Assembly (NCBI RefSeq): GCF_900496995.4
Contig: NW_024470381.1
Coordinates: 372,001-436,000, forward strand
Length of the DNA stretch: 64,000 nucleotides
Reading direction: 5' to 3'
Source of the DNA: Aquila chrysaetos chrysaetos
Lineage: Eukaryota; Chordata; Aves; Accipitriformes; Accipitridae
The notes under the pieces are model-generated. The model ran no database searches, was not told the origin of the DNA, and worked only from the letters and a program-made list of their open reading frames with translations. Position 1 is the first letter of the stretch. Each line of letters starts with the position of its first letter. Below, one piece after another: positions 34,101 to 44,800 of the stretch. The translations under genes were made by a program, and so were the position numbers.

Positions 34101-37100
34101 GCAGCCCACCGTGCCCTACCGGGAGCCGCAACCCCTGCACAGCAAGAGGTGAGGTACTGGGATGGGGGCAAGGACAGTGGCCGAGCACGGCCCAGCTCCA
34201 GGTTTTGGCAGAGAGCGGCTTCTCTGCACCCTCCCCAGCTCAGTTCCAGGTGTTGGCCGGCAGCTGCTGGTCTTGCCCGCTCTGGAAGCGTGGGCAGGAG
34301 CAAGGACAATCCCTTATTTCCCACTTCTTCCTGCATGTATCCGCGGAGCCAGGCCAGTCAGCTTTCCCGAAACTCCCCATCCCACCTCCTCCTCGCCGGC
34401 GGGAACGGAGAGGGCGCAGCCGTACCGGCAGCCCTCGGGCAGCTTCTCCGCACCGGGCAGCGCCGGGACAGCCTACGCTCGCTATAAACCCTCTCCAGAG
34501 AGGTGGGTGACTGCTGCGGGGACCCTCTGGGGTCCCATGGGTGCAAATCAGGGAGAAACATTGGCATTTTGGGGTGGGAGCTCAACCCGTTACCCCTTTC
34601 CCTTCGTAGGTATGTTGCCTCGCAGCGGCCGCCATTGCCCTTCGAGCCGCATGCTGGCCACGACGGCCCCTCCAGCGGTGACTCCTCGTCTGGGGGGCTC
34701 AGTAGCCACGAGAGCACCATGGAACGGCACAAACCAGGTATGGTAAAGCGGGCAGAGCCAAGGGACACTGCACCGTCACCCCTGCGATGGACCTTTGGGG
34801 TCAAGGGTGGCCTCTCTGGTGACGTTGCAGAGCCGTTGTGGCATGTGCCGGCACAGTCCAGGTTGCCGGGAAGCGGCGGGAGCAAACGATCCGGCAGGCA
34901 GGAACCGACGGGCAAGGATTCTCCCAACCGGCACTCCAAGGTGAGCCATCCCTCGGGCTCAGAAGCTCCAGAGTCCCTCACGGAGACTTTGGAAGCAATG
35001 GGGTGATCCGTGGGAGCCCCCCCCCCCCCCTTTTCCCCTTTTGGGGGAAGCCCAGACGCCAGGGTGATGGGCAGGGGGGGTTGCTGTGGCTGTCCCAGCA
35101 GGGTGACACGCAGTACTCGAGCCACTCCAGCAGCAACACGCTCTCCAGCAACGCCTCCAGCAACCACAGCGACGACCGTTGGTTTGACGTTCCTGATCCC
35201 GTCGAAACCGAACCAGATCCCCTCTCCAAAGGCGGTTCCAGCGACAGCGGCATCGATACCACGCTCTACGCCTGCAGCCCTGCCGGCGGCGGCAGTGGAG
35301 GGGCCGGTCCCAAACCCCCCCGCCCAGCATCGCAGAGGGACAAGGTCCCCAAAACCCCCTCGGCGTCCTACGCCGGTTTGCAGGATGACGGCGTCCATCC
35401 CGGTGACAAGAAGAGGGAACCATCCCCAACCGTCAGTACCGGCAGCCAGGGTAAAAGCTATCGGCATAAAGCGGGGACCCCCGGAGCCTCGGGGACCCCC
35501 GGCAGCAGCCCCGATCCTTTCAAGCAGCCCAGGTAAGAGACTCCCCCGCCATGGGGAAGGTACTGCATGCCCCCAGCCTTTGGGGGTAGGGTGCAGGGCA
35601 CAATGCCTGCACCCCTTTTCCCTATGGTGAGCTTTGCTTGTCTTCCCCAGCAGCTCAAACCCACGGCTGGGCTACCCTGGCTACAAAACCCCCTCGGCTG
35701 AAACCCCCCGGCCCCCCCACGCCTCCCAGCTTTCTGCTTCGGTTCCCAAATCCTTCTTCTCCAAGCAGACGGTCAGGAACAAACATGCCACAGGCTGGAA
35801 ACGTGCCGATGACGCACCGGATCCCAAAAAGTAAGTGCAGGGACGGGGGATGGTGAAGGCTGTGGGTCTTGGACACTCCAAAAAGGACCTTACTGGGGGG
35901 ATGATGAGGGTGGGGTCCTGGCACGGTCTCAGCCCCCTCTGTGTGACAGGCAGGTGGACGCCAACACCAAGAACGTTTTTGGGCAGCCGCGACTGCGAGC
36001 GTCGCTGCGGGATCTACGTTCCCCCCGTAAGAGCTATAAATCCACCATCGAGGATGACCTCAAGAAACTCATCATCATGGACAGCGCCGCACCGGAACCG
36101 GAGAGAGCTGGGGTGAGCTGGGCTTTGTCCTGGGTTAAGGCGGGGGGGGCGGGGGTGTCCTTTTGCTGCGGGCAGGGGGTCACCCCACTTTCTTTTGGCC
36201 CCTGCTTAGTCCCCACAGAAAGGGCTCCAGCGGACGCTGTCGGATGAGAGCCTGTGTGGCGGGCGGCGGGACATCGGTTACGCTGCTGGCGCGACGGCAG
36301 CGGCATCCTTGGACACCGACGTCCTCTTCACCAGCGCCTATCCCTCCAGCACCTTGCCTAGCCGCCGGCAACACCCCCCCACTGCCAACGGCAGCCTCCC
36401 CGAGAAGAAATGTGAGCAAAAAGGGATACGGGGTAGGATTTTTTTTTTGGGGGGTGGGGGTGTCGCTTGTCCTGATGGCACCTCTTATCACCACAGCCGC
36501 CATCTCCGCCTCTGAGCTGTCCCTGGCCGAAACACGGGACAAGCTCCCCCTTCGCCGGATCGATCCTGGGATGATGCCTTTGCCGGATACAGCAACTGGG
36601 CTGGAGTGGTCCAGCCTCGTGAATGCCGCCAAAGCCTATGAAGGTAGAGCTGTGCCCTGCATTCCCCCCCCCCCCCCAAAAGCCTGTGTGTATGTCCTAC
36701 ACACACAATGCGTGCCCCCCATTTTGGGGTGCAGGGCTCCCTCCATCCCCATCCACCGGGGGGGGGGGGGCGGGAAGATGGATGCTGAGGCGGCAACTGC
36801 CTTCACAGTGCAGAGAGCCGTCTCCCTCTTCTCCCTCACCGACTCGGCGCTGAGCCCCGACCCCCCTGTGCCCCCTGAGAGGCAGCCGACGCCACGGGGG
36901 GGCCCCCCCCTCAGGTATGGGGCTGGTGGGTGAGTGGTGGGGGGTCCTGTGTGTTGTCTGTGTCCCCCGCCTCAGGTATGGGGCTGGTGGGTGAGTGGCA
37001 GCGGTGGGGGACACACACCACCCCAGGGTGCCAGGTGTCTCCTGTCCCCCCTCCCTCAGTTATGGGGCAGGAGCGTGGGGGCCACCCTGGGGTCCTGGGT

Positions 37101-37531
37101 TGTGGGGTCGGGGGGGGACACCTCGGGGTCCCCAGGCCCCCCCAACAGCATCCGTCTGTCCCCCGCAGCCAGCCCCCGCCCCTGGACCTGCCAGGGAAGG
37201 TCTCCCAGTTGGAAGCCATGTTGAAACAGCTCCACAGCGACCTGCAGAAGGTAAGGGGCTCAGGGAGGTGGGGGCAGTGTGTGTCCCCATCCCCCCCCGC
37301 CATCAGAGCACGCTGAGCAGTGGGGTGTCATTGTGTGTGTGTCCCCACCACGGCCCCCCCCCCCTTTCTCCCCCCCCCCAGGAGAAGCAGGACAAGGTGG
37401 TGCTGCAGGCGGAGGTGGCCAACCTGCGGCAGAACAACCGGCGGCTGCAGGAGGAATCGCACTCGGCCGCCCGGCAGCTCCGACGTTTTGCCCGGATCTT
37501 CTCCGGCGCTGTCGAGAAGGAAGAGCTGTGA
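28197..37531 (+). CDS. SIPA1L3: SIPA1-like protein 3 (RapGAP and PDZ protein)
   Basis: Cortical/junctional GTPase activator for Rap1 in epithelial and lens polarity (family knowledge). Exons: 28000-29570 (5' UTR, then ATG at 28197), 29900-30030, 30201-30389, 30482-30656, 30754-30857, 31001-31158, 32104-32680, 32983-33257, 33900-34148, 34353-34502, 34610-34737, 34831-34940, 35102-35532, 35651-35830, 35950-36112, 36210-36411, 36497-36643, 36809-36913, 37169-37250, 37382-37531 (stop TGA 37529-37531). Landmarks: [14 protein letters not shown] and [12 protein letters not shown] in the N-terminal region; [20 protein letters not shown] before and [15 protein letters not shown] within the RapGAP region, ending KEIVQRLK at 32680; PDZ in 32983-33257 ([25 protein letters not shown]); C-terminal coiled coil [19 protein letters not shown]. 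The first coding exon has four frame breaks in short runs (28259-28262, 28370-28376, 28676-28684, 29359-29360); later exons are clean. The start codon is inferred. Confidence 0.96.
31290..32055 (+). mobile_element. CR1 LINE 3' fragment in a SIPA1L3 intron
   Basis: Typical CR1 3' sequence in plus orientation (GTGATCTGGAGGAGGGGAT, TTGGATATTAGGAACGATTCCTTCAC, GAACAGGCTGCCCAGGGAAGTGG). It ends with the CR1 terminal motif CGATTCCATGATTCTA near 32,050, about 50 bp before the acceptor of exon 32104-32680. Confidence 0.9.
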
Positions 37532-37659
37532 GCGAGGGGGGGGCTCCCCCCCCGCGGGGACCCCGGGGACACTGACACCCTCCCCTCCCCGGGTCACTCA
37601 TTTCCCTGGGGACACCAGCCCCCCTCCCACCCCCCTCCCAGGGCTGGCTGGAATGTCCC

Positions 37660-38115
37660 TATGGGACTGGGAGCAGCCTGAAAGGACTGAGGGCATCCGT
37701 ATGGGACTGGGAGCATCCATATGGGGTCAAGAGCATCGCTGTAGGGCCACGAGCCACCATACTGGGCCAGGACCATCCCTGCAGGGACAGAAGCAGCCCT
37801 ATGGGAGTAGGAACTTCTATACGGGGCCACGAGCCTCCATATGGGACTGAGGGTATCCATATAGGGCCGGGACCATCCCTGTAGGGACAGGAGCATCTCT
37901 ATGGGGCCAGGAGCCACCACAGGGGACTGAGAGCCTCCGTATGGGGCCATGAGCTTCTATAGGGAGCTGAGGGCATCTATATGGGACCAAGAGCCTCCCT
38001 ATGGGGCTGAGGGCATCTATATGGGACTGGGAGCCTCCACATGGGGCTGAGGGCATCCATATGTGCCCAGTAGCCACTATATGGGGCCGGGAGCTGCCAT
38101 GGGCACCCATATACG
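37660..38115. repeat. GGAGCATCCATATGGGGCCA minisatellite in the SIPA1L3 3' UTR
   Basis: About 20 imperfect 20-24 bp units around GGGACTGGGAGCATCCATATGGGGC, beginning about 130 bp after the stop codon and so expected to be transcribed in the mature mRNA. Confidence 0.88.
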
Positions 38116-38226
38116 GCCGGGAGCAGCAGGCAGGGGCTGGAGCTGGGGTAGGGGGGGGGTTTACTGCAAAGGCAATAAGGGGGTGAGAGTCCCCCCCAGC
38201 CCCTTTTTTTTTGGGTGCAAACTCAT

Positions 38227-38333
38227 GAATAATAATAATGAATAATATAATAATTAATAATAATAATCTTCCAGGAGAGTTTGAGGCGTAACGAAGAACC
38301 TAACAAGCACTTTCTCCAAAAAAAAAAACCAAC

Positions 38334-38351
<18 letters not shown>
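38227..38351. repeat. (AAT)n microsatellite and A-rich tract
   Basis: AATAATAATGAATAATATAATAATTAATAATAATAAT followed by an A-run at 38319-38351, in the SIPA1L3 3' UTR. Confidence 0.9.
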
Positions 38352-38364
<13 letters not shown>

Positions 38365-38744
38365 CCTAAATTATTTTCTAGAGGAAACAACGCCCCGAGC
38401 GGCTCAGGAAGGGTAAAACCCCCCCGCCCCCCCCCCCCCCCCAATTCCTACCCCCCTCCCCAAATCTTCTTTATAAAACACTATATTTGTATAAATTGCA
38501 CCGTTTCTAACCTTATTTTTGCCTTTTTTCTATCCATTTTCTGCACTGGGGGGAGGTGGGGGGGAAGCGGTTGCGGGGGGGGGCAGAATGGGCATTGTGA
38601 ACCCTGCTGGGCCCCCTCCCCCCAACCTGAGGGGGGGTCCATGAGAATTCCCCCCACACTTTGTGTATATGGGAGCATGTATATTATTTTATATGGACCT
38701 TACTGTCTTATTTAATATCCCCCCCCATAATTTTTGCTAATAGG

Positions 38745-38750
38745 AATAAA
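38745..38750 (+). terminator. SIPA1L3 polyadenylation signal (AATAAA)
   Basis: Canonical AATAAA about 1.2 kb after the stop codon. A 3' UTR of this length is ordinary, and the opposing DPF1 signal lies 170 bp further on. Confidence 0.7.
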
Positions 38751-38919
38751 AATGCTGCCCCCCCGCCCCACCCCAGGGCTGTGTTTTGTAGCTTGAATTT
38801 GGGCCGGAAAGACAATAGAAGTGGGGGGAGGACAACACCACGGCCCCCCCTCCGTTTTGGGGTGCTGGGGAGGGAGGGGGGCACAGAGACGAGGCGGGGG
38901 GGGGCGACTCTGCCCATGG

Positions 38920-38925
38920 TTTAAT
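38920..38925 (-). terminator. Candidate DPF1 polyadenylation signal (ATTAAA on minus)
   Basis: TTTAAT on plus, about 450 bp beyond the DPF1 stop. With the SIPA1L3 signal at 38745 it leaves under 200 bp between convergent transcript ends. Confidence 0.55.
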
Positions 38926-39378
38926 GCACAGACACTCAAAGCACACACTGACAACAACACGATGGGGGGGGGCACGGCTTCGTTTTTTTTGGGGGGGGGA
39001 CACAGCAGGCATCCCACAATGTGGGATACCCCCCCCCAGCCCCCCCTTCTCCCCCCCCCCTTTTGCACCAGGAACAACAGATACCCACCACATGGAGCAG
39101 CTCAGCTTGAGGGGGGGACCCACTGCCCCCCACCCCCAATTAAAATAAATAACCCCCCCGGGCTGGGGGGAGGGGGGGGGACACAGGGGCTGCCCCCCCT
39201 TCATTTTCACATCATGCAATGTCTTGCCCCCCCCCCCCGCCCCCCCCCCCTCACCCCTTCCCCCCCCCCCCCCCCGCTCCGTTATGGCTTTCGGTAGGAT
39301 TTGGGCGGCGGGTTGGGGGGGGGGTTGGGGGAGGGATTTTGGGGTGCGGGGGGGGGGGGTCCAGCCGCCCCCCCCCCC

Positions 39379-39834
39379 CTAAGTGAGGGTGATGTAGGCT
39401 GACGCCTTCTCCTTCAGCTGCCGGAGACAGAGGTGACAACTCCAGCTGCCTGCAGGGACACACCGAGGGGGGGGGTGAGTTGGGGGGTCCCCCCCCCCAT
39501 AATCCCTGCTGCTCCCCCATGCCCCCCCCATCCCCAAACCCTCACCTTCGGGGGGTTCTGCCATGGGGGGGCTCAGGCAGTACATGTGGTACCCCCGGTC
39601 GCAGTCATCACAGAAGAGCAGCTGGTCCTGGGGGGTGGACATACACACACACAAAAGGGGGGGGGGTCAGTGATGTTGGGGTGCACGTGGGGGGGTTGGA
39701 GGGGTCCGGGGGGGTCCGTACGTCGTTCTCGGAGGTGCCGCAGAGGCTGCAGGACTTGCACTCGATGCATTGCCAGCGATAGGTGCGCACGGCCGCCGTC
39801 ATGTTGACGGTGAACTGCAGGCAGGAGGGGTGGC
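39379..39834 (-). CDS. DPF1: DPF1 (BAF45B), last three coding exons only
   Basis: Neuron-specific subunit of BAF (SWI/SNF) chromatin remodelling complexes; its tandem PHD fingers read acylated histone H3 (family knowledge). Exons on minus: 39834-39722, 39627-39546, 39449-39379 with stop TAG. They encode the end of PHD1 ([16 protein letters not shown]), then PHD2 ([29 protein letters not shown]), then [12 protein letters not shown]. The ending AYITLT separates DPF1 from DPF2 and DPF3, which end differently. The 5' exons (requiem N-terminus, C2H2 finger, most of PHD1) are absent: going upstream the sequence enters a minisatellite and the N gap, then AXL. SIPA1L3-DPF1 convergence is as in human. 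Confidence 0.95.
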
Positions 39835-39954
39835 CTGGGGGGGGGGGGGGGGGGGGGGTGTCAGGGGGGACACGGGCCCCCCCCAAGCTAGGGCCCGCCC
39901 CCCCCCAGGCCACACAGTGTGCAGAAGTACATGGCGGGGGGGGGGGGCTGAAGG

Positions 39955-40998
39955 GGACGTGGGAGTGTGCACAAGTGTGTGAGCATAGAGGAGCGCCTGC
40001 ATGAGCATGTGAGCATGCACAAGTGTGGGGTTTTTTTCAGCACACATGACTGCACGTGAACATGTGTGAGCATGTGCAGGTGTGGGGGAGCGTGCACAAG
40101 CATGTGAGCAGTGCACAAGTGTGTGTGCATGCGCGCATGTTAACATATGAGTGTTCTTTGAGCGTGTACAGGTGCATGTGTGAGTCTGCATAAGCATGCA
40201 CGTGTGTGTGAGCATGTAGAAGCAACGTGCATTAGTGTGAGCACGTATGATCATGTGCAAGTGTGCACAAGTGCATGTGAGCATACATGAGCATGTGCAA
40301 GCGTGCATGCGTGAGCCTGCATGAATGTGTGTGTACAAGCATGTGAGCATCTGAGCATGCACACTTGTGGGCAAGGTTGCATGACCGTGCCTGAGTGTGG
40401 TTTTTTGAGCATGCACAAGTGCATGTCAGCATGTGCAAGCATGCACAAGCATCTGTGAGCATGCATGAGTGCATGCTAGCACATGTGAGGGGGCCCAAGC
40501 GTGGTTTTGAGCATGTATGAGTGTGCAGGAGCGTGTTGGGGAGTGTGTTCAAGCATGCATGTTCAAGCGTGTGGGAGCATGTTCAAGTGTGGGAGTGTAT
40601 TGGGGCGTGTTGGGGAGTGTGTTTGAGCATGTGAGAGTGTGTTGGGGACCATATTCAAGCATGTGGGAGCATGCTGGGGAGCACGTTTGAGTGTGTTCGA
40701 GCATGTGGGAGCATGTTTGAGTGTGCAGCAGTATGTTGGGGAGTATGTTTGAGCGTGTGGGAGTGTTGGGGAGTGCGTTCAAGTGTGTGGGAGCATGTTC
40801 AAGTGTGTTTGAGGGTGTGGGGAGTGTGTTGGGCCATGTTGGGGAGCGCGTTCAAGTGTGTGGGAGCGTGTTTGAGCATGTGGAAGCGTGTCAGGGAGTG
40901 TGTTCGAGTGCATTCAAGTGTGTTTGAGCATGTAGGACTGTGTTGGGGAGCATGTGGGAGTGTGTTGGGGTGTGTTGGGGAGCATGTTCAAGCATGTG
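39955..40998. repeat. GTGTGAGCATGTGCAAGCATG / GTGTTGGGGAGTGTGTTCAAG minisatellite next to the gap
   Basis: Two related arrays with TG-rich units, about 1 kb, running straight into the N gap. Histidine/threonine/cysteine-rich frames here are artefacts. The array probably caused the assembly break. Confidence 0.92.
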
Positions 40999-41498
40999 NN
41001 NNNNNNNNNNNNNNNNNNNNNNNNNNNNNNNNNNNNNNNNNNNNNNNNNNNNNNNNNNNNNNNNNNNNNNNNNNNNNNNNNNNNNNNNNNNNNNNNNNNN
41101 NNNNNNNNNNNNNNNNNNNNNNNNNNNNNNNNNNNNNNNNNNNNNNNNNNNNNNNNNNNNNNNNNNNNNNNNNNNNNNNNNNNNNNNNNNNNNNNNNNNN
41201 NNNNNNNNNNNNNNNNNNNNNNNNNNNNNNNNNNNNNNNNNNNNNNNNNNNNNNNNNNNNNNNNNNNNNNNNNNNNNNNNNNNNNNNNNNNNNNNNNNNN
41301 NNNNNNNNNNNNNNNNNNNNNNNNNNNNNNNNNNNNNNNNNNNNNNNNNNNNNNNNNNNNNNNNNNNNNNNNNNNNNNNNNNNNNNNNNNNNNNNNNNNN
41401 NNNNNNNNNNNNNNNNNNNNNNNNNNNNNNNNNNNNNNNNNNNNNNNNNNNNNNNNNNNNNNNNNNNNNNNNNNNNNNNNNNNNNNNNNNNNNNNNNN
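40999..41498. other. Assembly gap, 500 N
   Basis: Exactly 500 N, a conventional size for a gap of unknown length. It separates DPF1 exons on the left from AXL exon 5 onward on the right. Confidence 1.
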
Positions 41499-41803
41499 GC
41501 TTGTGGCTGAGAGCAGGGGCCGGGGGGGGGGCTGCACCCCATCAAGGCCACGGGCTGCCTGGTCTGGGGGTCCCATCCTGCTCCCCTGCATGTGCCCCCC
41601 CCCATGCCCCCCTCCTAGTGCATCTGCACCCCCCCACCTTCTGCCCCCCATCCCTCTTGCCCTGCCTTGTGCACCTGCACACCCTCATTCCCCCATCCCT
41701 CATGCCCCCCCCATCCCTCCTGCACCCCCTCATGCCCCCCACAGCCGTGCTGGGGAGGGGGGCCCCCCAACACTCCCCCCCCCTTTTTTCCATGCCCCCC
41801 CCA

Positions 41804-44800
41804 GGTCTGAACCGCAGCAGCTCCTTCTCCTGCGAAGCCCACAACGCCCGCGGTGTCACCACTTCCCGCACTGCCACCGTCACCGGTGAGTGGGGGGGGC
41901 ACAATGGGGGGGGGGGGGAAAGGGGGGGTCCCACTTACCCCCTCCCACCCCTCCCAGTGGTCCCCCAGCGCCCCCGAAACCTGGGACTGGTGAGGAGGGG
42001 GCCACACTGGCTGGAGGTGACCTGGGAACCGGGGGCCAGCGGGGACACCCCCCTGCGCCTCTGCACCGTCCAGGTATGGGGGGGGACACCGGGGGGGGCA
42101 CAGGGGGACGTGGGAGGTATAGGGAACATGGGGGACACTGGGGGGCACGGGGGGGCCATGGAGGGTACAGGGGGGCATGGGGGTTCCTGGGGACATGGGG
42201 GGCACGGGGGGGGTATTTACCCCAGGGGGTGCTTGGGGGGACAACCATGGCTGGGGACATCCCCATTGGGGTGTCACCAGGGGTCAGGGGTGTCCCCAGT
42301 GGGGACATCTTTGGGGTCGGGGTGTCCCCAAGATCGGGGTGTCCCTGGGGTCAGGGGTGTCCCCAAGGTGGGGGTGTCCATGGGGCCAGGGGTGTCCCCC
42401 GAGGTTGGGGTGCCCATGGGACCAGGCTCGGAGGGTTGGGGGGGTCCCCGGTGACGTGTCCCCACAGGTGGTGGCTGAGGACGAGGACCTGAGCAGCGTC
42501 CCCCCGGGGGGGCTCTACAACCGGGTGGTACCCGTGCCCCCCTTCACCCACCGCATCGAGGGGCTCCGGCCCTTCGCCGCTTACCGGGCGCGGGTCTCCT
42601 GCCGCAGCACCCACGGCCCCTCGCCCTGGACCCACTGGGTGCCCATGGCCACGCTGGAGGGTGGTGAGTCGGGGGGGGGGTCCCCATGGGGCTGGATGTG
42701 GGGGTCCCATTGGGAAATGGGGGGCTGGGGGGGTGGATGTGGGGGTCCCCATGGGGCTGGGGGACTGGGGTCCTGGTAGGTTGGGGGCTGGACGTGGGGG
42801 TGTCATTGGGAAACAGGGCTGTGGGGGGGGAATGGATGTGGGGGTCCCCATGGGGCTGGGGGACTGGATGTGGGGGTGCCATTGGGGGACAGGGGGTTGG
42901 GGGGGGCTGGATGTGGGGGTCCCCGTGGGACTGGGGGGTTGGGATCCCCATGGGGAGAGGGGGCCAGGCACCCAGATGCCTGGGACCTCCAGCTGACACA
43001 CCCCCCCCCAGTGCCAGGGGCCCCCCCTGAGAACGTGACGGCGGAGCGGGACGGCAGCTGGGCACGGGTGCGGTGGGCGGCACCGCGGGGGCACCTCAAC
43101 GGGGTGCTGCGGGGGTACCGGCTCGCCTACCGCAGCGCCCATGCCCCCGAGGTATGGCCCACCCCCCCCCGCACCCCCATGAACCCCATTGCTCTCCTCT
43201 GCAACCCACTGCACCCCTCTGCACCCCATTGCCACCCTCTGCAACCCGCTGCACCCCCTGCACCCCATTGCATCCCTCTGCACCCCCTGCACCCCCTTGC
43301 TCCCTTCTGCACCCCTCCGCACCTCATTGCTCCACTCTGTACCCCCTGCACCCCATTGCACCCCATTGCTCCCTTCTGCACCCCACTGCACCCCATTGCT
43401 CCCTTCTGTGCCCCATTGCACCCCCCCTGCACCCCATTGCACTGCATTGCTCCCCTCTGCAACCCGCTGCACCCCATTGCTCCCCTCTGCACTCTGCTGT
43501 ACCCCCCTGCACCCCATTGCACCCCATTGCTCCCCCCTGCAACCCGCTGCACCCCGTTGCTCACGCCCATTGTCACCCGATTGCCCCCCCCGGTGTCCTC
43601 CCCCCGGCAGGTGGTGGTGGACGTGGGGCTGGCACAGGAGAAGACACTGGAGCTGGCGCCGGCCGTGCAGAACCTGTCGGTGCGCGTGTCCCCCTACACG
43701 GGGGCGGGGGATGGACCCTGGAGCCCCCCCCGTCCTGCTGCTTGCCCGTGAGTGACGGCACCCCCACGTCCCCGTCATCCCCATGTCCCCATCCCCAGCA
43801 CCCCCATGTCCTTGTCCCAATCTCCCCCACATCCCTGTCCCTGTCACCCCCATGTCCTTGTCCCTATCTCCCCCATGTCCTCGTCCCCATCACCCCCATG
43901 TCCCCATCCCTGTCACCCCCACATCCCCAGCACCCTCATGTCCCTGTCCCTGTCACCCCCACATCCCCATCCCCATCACCCCCGTGTCTTTGTCCCCATC
44001 ACACCCACCCCCTTTTGTCCCTGTCCCCCCCAATATCTTCCCCCCCCAACATCCCCTTGTCCCCTTGACATCCCTGTGTCCCCAATGTCCCCTGTCCCCA
44101 CAGCTGGAGAGACACCGTTGGAGATGCAGCCAGGTGAGGAGCCTGCGGGGATGGGACGGGGATGAGGATGAGGGTGGAGATGAAGATGGGAATGGGATGA
44201 AGATGCAGGTGGGGATGAGATGAGGATGGGGATGAGGGTGGGATGGGACGAGGGTGAGGATGGGGATGAGGATGGGGATGGGATGAAGATGAGGATGAGG
44301 ATGGAGATGAGGATGGGGATGGGGTGGGGATGAAGATGAGGGTGGGGATGAGGATGAAGATGAGGATGTGGATGGGATGGGGATGAGGATGCAGATGAGG
44401 ATGAAGATGAGGATGGGGATGGGACAAGGATGAGGATGGGACAGCCAGGGTGGGGGCCAGGCGGTGGTGGCCGTGTCCCACCACCTTGACACACCACCAT
44501 CCCCAGCAGTGCTCCCGGCACTGGGGCTGGCCCGGGGCTGGTGGCTGGTGGTGCTGGCCCTCGCTGTGCTGGCCGGCCTGGCCCTGGCCCTGGGCATCTT
44601 GGCGGCACAGCGCCGGTGGAAGGAGACGCGGTTTGGGTGAGCAGGACCCTCCCCTGGTGTGGGACACCTCCCCGACCCCCTCGACCCTGCTGCAGCCACC
44701 TGTGTGTCCCCCCCCAGGGAGGCCTTCGCACCCTGTGGGGAGCCAGCGGTGCAGTACCGTGTGTGCAGCTCCTACAGCCGCCGCACCACCGAGGCCATGC

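Noticed and set aside
39955-42454. Frames running through the N gap
   Set aside because: Ns were read as open codons; the flanks are minisatellite and AXL intron.
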